Origin: Stenopsyche tienmushanensis
Taxonomy: Eukaryota > Arthropoda > Insecta > Trichoptera > Stenopsychidae
Reading direction: 5' to 3'
Assembly: GCA_008973525.1 (NCBI GenBank)
Contig: WACJ01000298.1
Coordinates: forward strand, 62,001 to 126,000
DNA length: 64,000 nucleotides
A program made the position numbers and the translations under genes. The notes below the pieces were generated by a model. The model was not told the origin of the DNA, did no database searches, and worked only from the letters and a program-made list of their open reading frames with translations. Of this stretch, positions 21,125 through 31,732 are shown in pieces (positions within the stretch are counted from its first letter, which is position 1; each line of letters opens with the position of its first letter).

Positions 21125-22404
21125 CTTGATTATCCGAAATTCGATTATCTGAATTTAAAAATCACCTATTAATCCATTTAATGGGAGACGTTAAGCTGTC
21201 AGCCGGTTGTGATCTTATCTTATCTAGGGCAGGGCTAACACAATTATGATCTGCTATTAATACATAACTATTTATATCCAGAATTTGAAATAAAGACGTT
21301 TGATAATTGTTAAAAGTCGTCGAAATATTGGGAATAAAACTAGCCAAAAACTAAATTAAAGGACTCTTCTTTAATATCTACCTTCAAATTCATCCTCGAT
21401 TATTTTCATATTTGAATACAAATTCAATGTGATGTTGTTGATGATGATTTGATGTTGGGCAATCTTTTAAGCTTCATTAAGCGCCATTTAAGTGCTTAAA
21501 TCGATGATCAAATATCTTCAGAATGTGTAAGGACTAATATATCCTCCCTCGCAAATCTCTTCTTCGTATTATGGATCTTGTTTTTCCGAGGCAGATATTT
21601 CTTCAATTATTTCCTCAGCATTCAAAATTTGAAATCCTGGATCGTTTGCATCGTAATTTAATCACTCGATTGCGTATTAAAAACTAGTGATCTAATTTTT
21701 ATTGTACACAAAATGCATGATTTTGTACACCCGATGTTCGTCAAATCAGTCAAACAAAGGACGATAGGTTTTCCCTCTTTAAGTGACGATCTCTGAATAA
21801 TCGACAATAGCGTAGACAAGGTAAACCTATTATCCAAAACTTTGGACTAATCACCAGGATTCCCAGCACTTAAGCGACAATAGCACAAAACAGACGATTT
21901 CGAAATCATTAAAATAATTCTTCAAAAATAATCCTAAATCCTTCGGCGAAATTGATAATACAATCATTAAAAACTTCCCACGAAAGTTTTCGGTTATTAT
22001 CCCACTTTATGGAAATTTGCAAAGGTAATTCCAATTCCAAAATCAGTAAAAAAAAATGATCCATCCCGAAAACTATAGACCGATCTGTCTACTGTCCAGA
22101 CTTAATAAACTCTGTATCTATAGCTTAAAACTAAGAATTCAATATATGAATTGCTAGACTTAAGTATGGATTAATGTACTCATATAAAATTATTTTTATA
22201 AAGGATTATTTTTATTACTATACACTCGATGATATTGGTACAAATGCGCCATACAATGAACCAAAAAAAAATATATTGCAATCCATTACATATGTGAGCA
22301 AAAGTGAACACAATTCTCCACGTGCAAATTAATAAATTGTATTGTATCAATCCGGATAATCGAAAATCCGGATAACCTAGGTCCGGATAATGGAGGTTAT
22401 ACTG
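21125..22404. mobile_element. Possible pogo/Tigger-type element interrupted by LINE debris
   Basis: The right end, read inward from 22404, is CAGTATAACCTCCATTATCC followed by repeated ATCCGGA units and flanked by TA. This is typical of pogo/Tigger elements. The left side keeps only the inner repeats (GATTATCCGAAATTCG at 21128-21160). No pogo transposase is visible between. A LINE fragment lies at 21900-22145. Confidence 0.4.
21900..22145 (+). pseudogene. LINE (Jockey-like) reverse-transcriptase fragment
   Basis: In three successive frames the sequence gives IDNTIIKNFPRKF, LWKFAKVIPIPKSVKKNDPS and ENYRPICLLSRLNKL. This is the start of the RT domain of Jockey/R1-type LINEs (W-K-x-A-x-V-x-P-I-P-K then P-x-N-Y-R-P-I-S-L-L). 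Frameshifts and small size mark it as dead. It is not from the same region of RT as the fragment at 13195-13425, so the two cannot be compared. Confidence 0.75.
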
Positions 22405-22550
22405 TATTGGTTGGTCAGCTTTTACAATCGTGGGTAACGCAGTTATTTTCTTTTTGTGGTGACGGTTTGGCATTCCCTTTTATGGAACTTATTGCCAATC
22501 ATTTTGACGTGGTTTTTTATGGTGATTATGTTTTAAAAATGTAATCATCA

Positions 22551-22570
22551 GTCACATCTATAGATGTGAC
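22551..22570. other. Perfect 20-bp palindrome
   Basis: GTCACATCTATAGATGTGAC is identical to its reverse complement. It could form a cruciform or bind a dimeric factor. No function is known to me. Confidence 0.9.
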
Positions 22571-22934
22571 GCACAAAACCCATGACAATTATGTTACTAA
22601 TCTATTTAAGGAAAATTAAAACATTTTTCTGTGGTTTTCAAAATCAACACATTCCGGTACGCTAACTAGAAAACGCGCATTTTGTAGTTTGAGCTTTTGA
22701 CGCACAAAAACATCCTGGTTTGGTTTTTGATTTAAATTTTATGATTGGCTCCGAAACATCTATTTTCTATCAAGTTCTCGGGGGGCAGAGGCGCCGGGTG
22801 CAGCCTCAAAACCGCACCGTTCGTAGAAAAAGTGCGTGATGAGGTGAAGAAAATACAAGTGTTGGTTCCAGGTCTTTATTATTACACCAGGATAAAATCC
22901 AAAATTGCGAGATCGGAAAAGCCGGCCGTGGTTT

Positions 22935-22985
22935 GTCCAAGTCTTCCCGCGGCCAAGACAATCGGTCGACCTTCCAAGACTTAAC
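22935..22985 (+). repeat. CCGCGGCC short dispersed repeat, copy 1
   Basis: Related copies: 51117-51152, 57675-57725, 60190-60250 (minus), 63832-63885 (minus). Core: TCTTCCCGCGGCCAAGAC followed by GGTCGG and often CAAGACTTAA. The GC-rich core stands out in AT-rich DNA. Class unknown. Confidence 0.6.
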
Positions 22986-23564
22986 TTAATATCTTCTCGA
23001 TTGTTTTCGAAGTTTTCGTACCGATTTAATCTGTGCAGATTCAACTCGTCAGATTATCAGTGACATTTTCTATGGTACTAAAAGAACGTTATCTATCGCT
23101 TTTTGCGCGTGCACAGTTGTCAGTCCGGTTATGAGGCAAAGTTTGGGTCGTCCTTGGCTGCTGGAAGACGTCCTTCCCCCAACCAGATGGGGATTCTCCT
23201 CTTACCCGAGCTGTTTATTGACCCCGCTATTCGGTGCCATGCCAGCCCGCTCAACAAAAGTGCACATTTATGCGATTAATTTTCCATACCCGCAAGTATA
23301 CGCTCATTCTCGACTTCGAGTAAACTAGCTAGTTGTCTTATTTCTAAATTAATTTAAGCTAGCTAAGATATATAAATACATAATTAGGTTAAAAACTAAA
23401 TATAGACATAATTTAATTATAATAAATATATACATAAGTTTATGAGGAAGGGATCCTAGTCTCACTCGCGACCTCATTGGCATAAGCTTCCTATTTATTC
23501 TAGCCGCTGGAGGTGCTTTCATGGTCATAAGAATCATAGAAGGCCCAAAGGTAAGGACTTTTCG

Positions 23565-23695
23565 TCAAAAATGCGCCAAAAAGTCCTGAAAGCCCTAAAG
23601 GAAGTGGGAGTGGTCACAAGGTCTTTGTGTCCAATCGGTCCGTCTTGCAGACCGCTGACACTTCGAATGAGTGCCTCGCGAATAAATAAAACTTT
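23565..23695 (+). repeat. GGTCCG-hairpin repeat, copy 2
   Basis: It matches the copy inside the element at 16400-16920 in the same orientation (AGCCCTAAAGGAAG, GTCCAATCGGTCCG, GCCTCGCGA). The hairpin loop differs. Confidence 0.65.
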
Positions 23696-24898
23696 GTTAT
23701 ATTTATTTATATCTATACAATAAGTCTTTATAAAGACACATAGAAAATTTTGTTTCAATCTATCAGCTGCTTTAAGAATTTTATTGATTTTTATAAAGAA
23801 ACTCTAATTTTGCAACTTGTGCGGACTGGAATATGTTAATATAATTATCATCATCATGTGGTAGAGAAACCACAAGATAAATAGCTTTTTTTGTCAGCAA
23901 AACAAAACGAATTTCCACGAATAGAGTTGACCCAACTATATTAATCTTTTGGAAGAATAATTAATAATTCGTGTTGCATTGCTGAGGAAAGGTTAATTGG
24001 GCTCAAAGCTAATTACCAATGCAACAACAACGGTCATTATCATAGCATTTCTACAAATGTTTAAACGTATGTTTTTAAAGGAAATAAATGTACCCTATTT
24101 CTTATTCGATCACCCTATTTTTATCCGGGGAAAAGAGTTTTCCCATGGAATGTATTCCTAAGCAAATTCGTGGCCCGGGAGGCTCGTTTGAAATAATGTC
24201 GATTTGTCAACCCTCCAGCCGATAAATGTATCGATATCGCCAGTATCGGTAACCCTCGACCTTCCGGCAACTTAACCCTCAGACTCCGGTGACAAATAGA
24301 CGGCAGATAAGGGGTCATCGACGAGATTGGGCACGTCCGCGCCTGCTTTATCGCCCGAAACCAAATAAGTCGTTAACTCCGTTTCGGCGACACCATCGTC
24401 GGCCTTGCTTGTATTTTGCAGAGAATTTCGCATTTGAATGACAAAGCGACGTTCCTCAGGACGACCTCAAGAATCGGAAGCCACAAAGACTGTATGCCGA
24501 CACATGTCATGTGCTGTGGCGTATCGTATTTACGATTTTTACTGCGTACATAGATATAACGGTCAATAGACTTTTAAAACGGGTTATTGATGATTAAAAA
24601 TGCTAAATAAGTGTAGATATGACGATGACGAAACGAATGACGGGTCGAGGAGGCACTCGGTTTGGCCTCGATGAAAAGAGAAAACACCATAGGTACATAT
24701 TTGGTAAATTTATGCTATTATCATATACTTGTGAAATTAGAGGATGACGTCTTATTTGTACATGGAGCAAACATGCAAAAGCTACCCCTTGAATGAAGAA
24801 CGTTGCCGAAAAATGTCAATATAACCATATTTTGGCTTCGACGGGCAATAGGTTTCACGCTTACCTAATCGTTTTATGTTTCGTTACACAAATTTACG
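23696..24898. other. Stretch without gene, containing a GC-rich unique island
   Basis: Bases 24120-24420 are markedly GC-richer and show no repeat match and no domain-bearing frame. They could be conserved regulatory DNA in the intron, as inference. The rest is AT-rich and unremarkable. Confidence 0.45.
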
Positions 24899-25260
24899 GG
24901 GTGCGGCCGAAACATTACCTTATTTAAAAAATAAATAACACAAACGATATAGAAAAAATAAGTTTATTTATTATTTTTATTATATAGAAACACATTTAAA
25001 GTTTTGATTTATTATATTTTAAAAATTATATCATTAAGATTGTCTCCGTTCTGGTCAACACATTGATATAACCGAGTTTTACAGCCTCTTTCCATTTATT
25101 TTAACATATAGATTGAGCACATTAATAATATAATTTTTAAAATATATTAAATAAATACTTTAAGTATGTTTCTATAACATGAAAAAATAATTAACATAAT
25201 TTTTCACATACTGTTTATGTTATTCATTTTTAAAATAAGGTAGTTTCCCTGCCGCACTCT
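24899..25260. mobile_element. MITE of the GGGTGCGG family, copy 1
   Basis: Ends read inward as GGGTGCGGCCGAAACATTAC and AGAGTGCGGCAGGGAAACTA, both followed by CCTTATTTaaAAATAA. Other members: 28598-28888, 41215-41273, 44849-44900, 57335-57384. The interior is AT-rich without coding. Target duplication is not resolved, so the superfamily is unknown. Confidence 0.7.
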
Positions 25261-25699
25261 GCGAATGATACTTTTTAAACGATGAAATTCAATTTGGATC
25301 ATTAAATTCTTTAAGTGGAAGTGTCTCTAAATGTGATAACAGAAGAATAAAAGATGTATAATATTCACACAATGACCATAACTTAAATCCATTATCTTGG
25401 AATACAATTCGATATGGATTACATCTTAAGGCTGACATTTTTTTTAAATTCATTAAGCATTGAAATAAAATCTTAACACATTTTAGGCGGTATGACTAGT
25501 AATTGTTTATTTACGATTAGTACTATAATGAGAGTTAAATGCCAAATTAATTTAACTAAATGATGTTCAATTCACAAAAAATTGTTATCAATATTTTCAT
25601 CTTGTGCAATACTAACACTTTCGTCGGGACACAATTTTAGATGAATACTATTGTAATATTGATTTAATCAATATGACACAAAACTTCTTTTCTAGGGGA
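25261..25699. other. Stretch without recognised gene
   Basis: AT-rich sequence with no repeat or gene recognised. Confidence 0.5.
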
Positions 25700-25990
25700 G
25701 TATTCTAATCTAGAGGGAAAATTTTTGTCTAATTTTTCTAGTTTTTTTTTCTAAAATAGTTAAAAATAAAATTTTGACATATATCTGGTAGAAACGATAG
25801 AAAATTATATTAAAAAAGTTCATACTAAGTTTAAAATAAATCGGTTAATTAAAACGCATTTAAATATTTGAGCAAAATTAGAACCGGCATCACTAAAATA
25901 GCTATAACTCTGTTAGCTATTAGAATTTTAGAAATTATTTTGAAAGATATATTTTTATAAGTCTTAACTTTAGACTAGAAACACCCCTTT
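25700..25990 (+). repeat. AT-rich dispersed repeat, copy 2
   Basis: It shares AAATAAAATTTTGACATA, TCTGGTAGAAACGATAG and AAATAAATCGGTTAATT with 10480-10760 (inverted) and 45940-46290. Confidence 0.6.
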
Positions 25991-26017
25991 AAAAAATTTC
26001 ACACTATTAAGACATAA

Positions 26018-26220
26018 TATGTACATTCAAACCTCTTTTTGTGCGACTTTTTTTTGTGCGATTTCGAAGTTATGCGGTTTATTTCAAAGTATTTTTTTTA
26101 TTTCATAAAGAGTACGTATCGAGATGTTTTAGATAAATAGGTAATAAATCATTAACACTAACCTAAATTCGGAAAAAAAATATAATTATTTTCCGCGGAA
26201 CGCATATACCGCACAAAAAA
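26018..26220. repeat. Possible pogo-like remnant with GTGCGA/CCGCAC ends
   Basis: CAAACCTCTTTTTGTGCGAC at the left and ACCGCACAAAAAAA at the right have the look of pogo/Tigger ends, but there is no target duplication or coding sequence to confirm it. Confidence 0.3.
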
Positions 26221-27089
26221 AAATTAAGTATATATTATATGCGATCCATAAATTATACAAATTTTATCGTACTTTTTTTGTAAAATTTCATCATTAAAAA
26301 AATAAATATTCAATTCTGTCACTTCAATCAATTGTAGTTTTGAATTTATAGCGATTTTTACGCGAGAGTATTTTTTATCAAGCTGTGAAATTCCCGCGGA
26401 AAATGTGTTAAGTACACATGCTTAGGAATTATATCGATTTTGAAGTAAATTGCTTAAATTCATAGTATTATATCATTTCAAATATTATCCATAAGCATAG
26501 ATAATTCGAACAATTTGACATTGTTTCCCTTTTTTGGAAAATATTAAAAACTATAATCAAAAGACGTTCCCATGGAAGCACGAATGTTTCAGAATTAATA
26601 TAAATCCTTTAAAATATTGTATACAATAATTAGTTGTAAGAATCTCACGGTGGATTTTAACGATCTAATTTTTCATATTCGCGAGTTCTAAACCCGTTTT
26701 CGTACGAAATTAAATAACTAAATAATTTGTATAGTGTTGGTTTTTTGTGCCTTTTTACAATGGATCATTAAGACCCGCAATTATATCGTTATATTCCTAA
26801 TGGACGAATGAATAGCGTTTGTATCTTTAAATGGATCATTGGCATGCTTGAATATAATTTTTCCACTTCAATCCAACTCTATAAATGCACAGGATGTCTT
26901 GTATTGTTAGCTCTAATAATCAGAATACATATTGACCGAGAAGAATACCAGAAATGTGCTAAAAATGTGCATTTGTCGCAAATATTTACCAATGGCATTT
27001 TGTGTATTTTGGCAACTATTTATGAAATGAAATGTTTTTCTCGATTTCATTATTGTACAAGGTTATTTAAGATGTTTTTTTTTGCGCAG
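26221..27089. other. Stretch without recognised gene
   Basis: The 94-codon open frame at 26808-27092 has no domain. No repeat is recognised. Confidence 0.5.
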
Positions 27090-27370
27090 TAGGGTAAATT
27101 GGCTTGAGCGTCACAAAAAGTGAAACTTCAAGTGACAATTAATGCTGTTTTAAAATTTGTACTTGAGAAAGCTGTGCGCAGGGTGGATACCACGTTTGCT
27201 CACAATGGAACAAAAACAGCGTCGCCAGGATGTTTCAATCGAGTGTTTGGCGATGTTTTACAGCAATAAATCTGAGTTTTTGCGTCGATTCATAACCATG
27301 GATTAAACATGGGTCCATCACTTAACACTTGAGAAAAAGTCACAGTCAAAATTATAAAAATGGATCATAG
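27090..27370 (+). pseudogene. Mariner transposase fragment, family M3, with possible end repeat
   Basis: The + strand gives LCAGWIPRLLTMEQKQRRQ, SIECLAMFYSNKSEFLRRF and then ITMD-stop-TWVHH. This is the mariner segment from the end of the second helix-turn-helix to the first catalytic aspartate (T-x-D-E-T-W-x-H-H), here with a stop just after the Asp. The preceding 50 bp (AAATTGGCTTGAGCGTCAC) recur at 1-50 and 59430-59475 and may be the element terminus. A second M3 fragment lies at 34375-34570. Confidence 0.75.
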
Positions 27371-28429
27371 TTACAACCGATGTTAATCTACGAGTGGGTT
27401 GTTTCTATCCCGAAAAAGCTTCCGTAGTCCATTCGACTTTAATTCCACGAGCTCGTTAAAAAAGTCGGATATTCCGGCCATTATTTAATTTCGGGTCCCA
27501 TTCAAGTACCTGGACATTGAATAGAGTTGAATAGATGATTGATTTACAGCCTCCTTTTATCGAGCAAAATAAAAACGGGATATTTCAATGGGCACAATAT
27601 CGACGACACCTGTGCAGAGGCGTTCGTTTTGAATGATTGCGGTTTTGAATGATAGATTTGCGTTTAAAAAGCCGGATTTTTTGCATTTTTATTGCATCAT
27701 CTTATGACTTGATGATTGAACGATTAATGAAAAAATCTGAATTAAGCATAAGTTATTATGGACGGATATTAGTCCATGGATGAACACTGGGTCGGAATTT
27801 TTGGATTTTTATTTTTTTTTTAACCAATTTGCAATGGAATTCACTCGATCATTTATTATGCAAACGTTACTCTTTTTGTCGCGAATTCTATTCTAGTCGA
27901 GGACGGAGAAGATTTTTCTTCTTTTTGCTCCCCCAGTTGGTACATTTTTCCTCGGCGACAAGACGTTAATGGTTCCGACGTCCTGGGAGCGCCCCCGTGA
28001 AGTGACTAACGAATGCGATATTTGTACAAGGATTGTCGAGAACGAAGCTAATTCGGCGGAATGAAGATGATTATCATTATCGGCTTAAATTCGAGGTCTC
28101 GATTTGCCGGTAATGGACGAAGAAACTATTTTTCAACAGGAAGATAAGGAGATTACGAGGACGACGCATTTATGTATACGGGAATGGTTTTTGAGGGCGC
28201 ATCATCATCATTGGGAGCTCTCTTAGATGGATGGATACATTTTGCAGACGTTCAAATTCAAAACATCCAAGTTAAACTAAATACATCCAAACCTCAACAA
28301 TGTATTAAAATATCACACAATATGGCTGTTAATCTGTACGTTTGTCCTTGAGAACGATCCAAATTATCACCGAGAAGCTAAAATCTAATATATTCAAAAA
28401 CTCATCTACAATATTTGATAAATGGTAAA
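27371..28429. other. Stretch without gene; GC-richer island at 27900-28210
   Basis: Short remnants after the mariner piece cannot be followed beyond about 27400. The patch at 27900-28210 is GC-richer and unique in this window, with no domain-bearing frame. Confidence 0.45.
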
Positions 28430-28525
28430 GAATCCATTAAAACCGTTATTTTGCTGGAACGAAAACCGGCATTGAACCGATTTAAAAATATTAGTTTTAT
28501 CGGTTCGGTAAACGCCTTATACGAA
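28430..28525 (+). repeat. GGTTCGG dispersed repeat, copy 3
   Basis: Skeleton CTGGAACGAAAACCG, TTGAACCGATTTAAAA and ATCGGTTCGGTAAACGCC. Confidence 0.65.
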
Positions 28526-28597
28526 ATAGAGTTTGGATTCACCATTTTTATGCACATTACGAAGGATAAGAGCTATGTTTCGATGATATAAAAAGCA

Positions 28598-28888
28598 GGA
28601 TGCGGCAGGGAAACTACCTTATTTTAAAAATAAATAACACGGACAATATAGGAGAAAACATTTTAATTATTTTTTTATGCTATAGAAAAACATTTAAAGT
28701 TTTTATTTGTCATATATTAAAAATTATATCATTAAAATGGTCTCAGTTCTGATTAATGTATTGAGATAGTCGGGCTTTGAAGCTTCTCGCCAGGGTGCGG
28801 AAGGGAAACTTCCTTATTTGGAAAACTGATCACTGTCTGTGTTATTCATTTTTAATATAAAGTAGTTTCCTTTCCGCACCCTATATTA
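28598..28888. mobile_element. MITE of the GGGTGCGG family, copy 2, with nested mini-copy
   Basis: Outer ends: GATGCGGCAGGGAAACTACC at 28598 and GGGTGCGGAAAGGAAACTAC read inward from 28888. A second left-type end, GGGTGCGGAAGGGAAACTTC at 28797, pairs with the same right end over 93 bp. This suggests a short copy inserted within or fused to the longer one. The left 180 bp match 24899-25080. Confidence 0.7.
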
Positions 28889-28894
28889 CTCATG

Positions 28895-28990
28895 TAGAAG
28901 CTGAACCGAAAAATCATTATTTTTCTTGGAACAAAAATCATAATTGAACCGATATAAATATGTAAAAACGAAGCGGAACCAAATAAAATG
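28895..28990 (+). repeat. GGTTCGG dispersed repeat, copy 4
   Basis: It contains CTTGGAACAAAAATC, TTGAACCGATATAAA and a degraded final block. Confidence 0.5.
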
Positions 28991-29030
28991 AAAAAAATAA
29001 GGGTAAAGACTTTATACAATATTTATCATA

Positions 29031-29725
29031 TTAGGGTTATCCAGAAAGTAAGGTCAGAAGATTTGTGTAGGATCGAATAATGCTTGTATTTAATTGAAAT
29101 TCATAGGTTATTTCACAAATATATTCAAGTATTTTTCAACGGAAAGTCGAGATCGAGACATTTCTGTAGTCGGAACACCAGCTTTTATGTGCCAGTGTTA
29201 TAGACCTCCGCCGTTAGCTCTTTTTCTGGGCATCCATCTCACCCACATCTTATTGTCAACAAGTTTTTCCAACACTATATCACCAAAGAGACTTCGAAAA
29301 ATCGAAGAAGCGACGACGAACGCTACGAAATTTCGACAGGCGTCGAATAGAAAGACTCTCTTCTCTAAATAACTATGTATTCCACACAAGGGAAAGAGAG
29401 AGAGACTTGGCTGCAGGAAGGACGACTTCCCGCAGCCAAGGCTAACCGACGACTCTCCCGACCCCCGCTTCCTGCGCGTCACTACCCAACCGGCAACGGT
29501 GCACGCGCAAGTAGCGATCGGTCGGTATGCAGGTGCAATGTCTCCGTAGGGCCACAAGAGATGGCGCTGTTAAAATAACAAATTTCTGTTATTTTGTTCT
29601 GAAAATTAAAAAAAACGGTTGTCCAAGCGGATTACACATGGATGGAATGTAGCAGAAGCGCGCTATGACCTCTCCATAGGAAGAATTTACTATGACTGAA
29701 CAAAATGGCTGACAAATACCCGGGA
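29031..29725 (-). mobile_element. Mariner remnant, family M4, interrupted by an LTR-like repeat
   Basis: The left end is TTAGGGTTATCCAGAAAG after TA, a mariner-type terminus. At 29590-29720 the minus strand resembles the start of the M4 transposase gene at 57798-58130 (TATGGAGAGGTCATAGCGCG; there GATGGAGAGGTCGTTGCGCG). The solo-LTR-like repeat at 29374-29580 lies between, so most of the transposase is gone. No right terminus is recognised. Confidence 0.5.
29374..29580 (-). repeat. Solo-LTR-like repeat, copy 3 (partial)
   Basis: It matches the GC-rich part of 12472-12749 and 19032-19327 but lacks the first 70-80 bp of that unit, starting at TGTTATTTTAACAGCGCC. Either this copy is truncated or the true LTR starts here. 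Sequence to 29100 could be internal retroelement DNA. Confidence 0.5.
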
Positions 29726-31059
29726 TCGACCAATTTCAATACAAAAATAATATAGTAACAAGGTTAAATAGCATTTAAAAAAAAATTCTCCGCTATTTTG
29801 TATCATTTAAGATAAAATTCACATTTAAATGTAAGCAATGTATTACATTGAATTTTACTCATTGTTAAAGTAGATCAATGCTGAAAGTTGAACGCCTGGA
29901 ATTCTATGGAATTCATACGAAAATAAACCTTATACGTTTGTTTAAAATAACATGTCAGACATCAGCTCGTTGCTCAGGAATGAAAGTTAACTGAAAGAAA
30001 AATAACTCTATTGAAATATTTTTATAATGTGGCGTTTAACAATAAAATACCAACGAAAGAAATCCACTATATCAGTGTGAGGCTGGTCGTTTTCAGTTCA
30101 GTCAATCCGAAATTTAGCATACGATAAATATTTTCGATTTATGCAATTTCTTCCCGATTTCCTGTGAACAAAATATAAAATAAACCCGATAAAAGAAGGT
30201 CAATAATCAGTGAACTTGTGCGCGAATATAATATTTGCATTGGCAACCAAAAGACACGCTTAACCAAAATAATAACGAGAAAGAAGCGAATGTCATGAAC
30301 ACATTTTTAAAGACTTAATGTTTCAAAAGTGTATATTTTTATGAAAGTTTTTCACTCTGAGAGTGACCATTTTTTTCGCATTTAGCGCGGAATTAAATCC
30401 GTGCTGTGACCATAAAGACGGAACGCTTTGATGGCACATAAAAAAAATAAAAATTCACACATTTCATGCATATTAGCGTGCATCCGAACGACCTTTTAAC
30501 GATCCCGTAAAATATTTTTATTCGGGCAATTTTAAACAATTAATTTGCTGACATTGTTGAACCATGCAAAAATAAACGATGAGCTCTGCGCCTATTACGC
30601 TGGCCACGTGTGAGCATTTTATATGGGCGCGCATCCTTAGTGCCGCACGAACTAAATCCTGCCATATAATCTTGCAAGCAAATGCGATCATCATTATTGT
30701 TTTTGTTCAAACGAGCAAATGCTACGAATCGCGGACATTCGAAATAGAGCCTTAAAGCCCCACAGTGTTGACAGAGAGCCAAGTGACTGCGCAGTACGCG
30801 AGTTGAATTTAATTTGGAAGTTTAGGGAGAATCACTTAGCTCCTGGAAAATTGGCGACTTTCTTCCTTTATATTTGTTCTGCTCGAATCGACAAAGTGGT
30901 GTACTTGCAGATGTTCTACACGTACGAATTACGCGGACTTTTAAAGAAGCAAAAAATTGTTGGAACGAGCAAATATATTTTCATGTTTGTATTAGGTGGA
31001 CCTTTTAATAAAGACGCTCAATTCTTAAATCCAAATAAAACAAGTTGCGTATAATATAT
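29726..31059. other. Stretch without recognised gene
   Basis: Open frames at 30540-30782 (minus) and 30719-31054 (plus) overlap and lack domains. The latter is antisense to the decayed end of a DDE transposase. No repeat copy is seen at 29740-30700. Confidence 0.45.
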
Positions 31060-31147
31060 CTAACCAATTTGTATTTAAATTTAAAGAATATTTTATGGCA
31101 TTTAGTATGAAATATAGCATTGTTCAAATATCCGCTGCTGTGTCTCG
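31060..31147 (-). pseudogene. IS630/Tc-type transposase C-terminus, copy 1
   Basis: The minus frame reads HSSGYLNNAIFHTKCHKIFF. It corresponds to the C-terminus seen in a better state at 40855-40985 (SRGGHLNDVIFHT). The fragment stops abruptly at 31147, where the mariner M1 sequence begins. Confidence 0.65.
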
Positions 31148-31676
31148 TCTGTTCGCTAATTCTGGCCGTTTTCTGGCAATTTCATCCTTTAGATTGTCTA
31201 GTTGGAAACAATATTTTGTTGAATTGATCGTTTCACCTTGCTGAAGTAGCTCATAATAAACTACCCCCTTCCAGTCCCATCAAATGCATAGCAAAACTTT
31301 TTTTGGATGTAGGCCAGGTTTAGCTACAGTTAAAGCTTCTGTACCATTGATCCAAGACCGTTTGCGTTGGATATTCTCATAGAGTATCCAACTTTCATAT
31401 CCAGTGACAAGTCTCTTCAAAAAAGGTTGGCTATTATGTAGTTGAAGAAGAAGATCGCATGTTGAAATATGCTGGAGTTTATTTGAGTCAGTCAGTTCAT
31501 GAGGAAGCCACACATCTGAACGGTTGATGTAGCCTAATTTTGTCAGATGATTATGGACGAATGTTCGTGGAATTTCTAGCTTGTTAGCTATTTCGCGAAC
31601 AGTACATCGCGGGTTTTCTTCAACTATGGCTATGATTAGATCTGTGTTCATTTGCGAAAGAAACTTATGGGACATA
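31148..31676 (-). mobile_element. Mariner element, family M1 copy 2, 3' truncated
   Basis: The right end keeps the inner M1 TIR (GAAAGAAACTTATGGGAC). The minus-strand frame of 131 codons gives the transposase N-terminus: SHKFLSQMNTDLIIAIVEEN, CTVREIANKLEIPRT (first helix-turn-helix), YINRSDVWLPHEL and VTGYESWILYEN, where the catalytic TGDE motif has become TGYE. The left side is broken at ARKRPELANRR, without second and third catalytic blocks or left TIR. Confidence 0.9.
31280..31675 (-). pseudogene. Mariner transposase N-terminal half (M1), catalytic Asp lost
   Basis: The longest intact M1 frame, 131 codons, covers residues about 1-130 of a mariner transposase, including both helix-turn-helix motifs that bind the TIR. 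The first metal-binding aspartate is replaced by tyrosine (VTGYESW). A DNA-binding fragment such as this could in principle bind M1 ends without cutting, but expression is not evident. Confidence 0.85.
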
Positions 31677-31732
31677 TAAGTAGAAGGAATTATGTTATTT
31701 AAATAAGGTCCTGAAGCTGATTGACATATAAT

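Larger units (their letters stand above)
22405..23564. other. Stretch with palindrome, GC patch and a short dispersed repeat
   Basis: It contains a perfect 20-bp palindrome at 22551-22570, a GC-rich patch at 22780-22985 ending in a CCGCGGCC repeat, and open frames on both strands at 22745-23044 and 23131-23328 without domains. No gene is called. Confidence 0.45.

Noticed and set aside
22745..23044. Open frames on both strands near 22.8-23.0 kb
   Set aside because: They arise from a GC-rich patch and the CCGCGGCC repeat; no domain.
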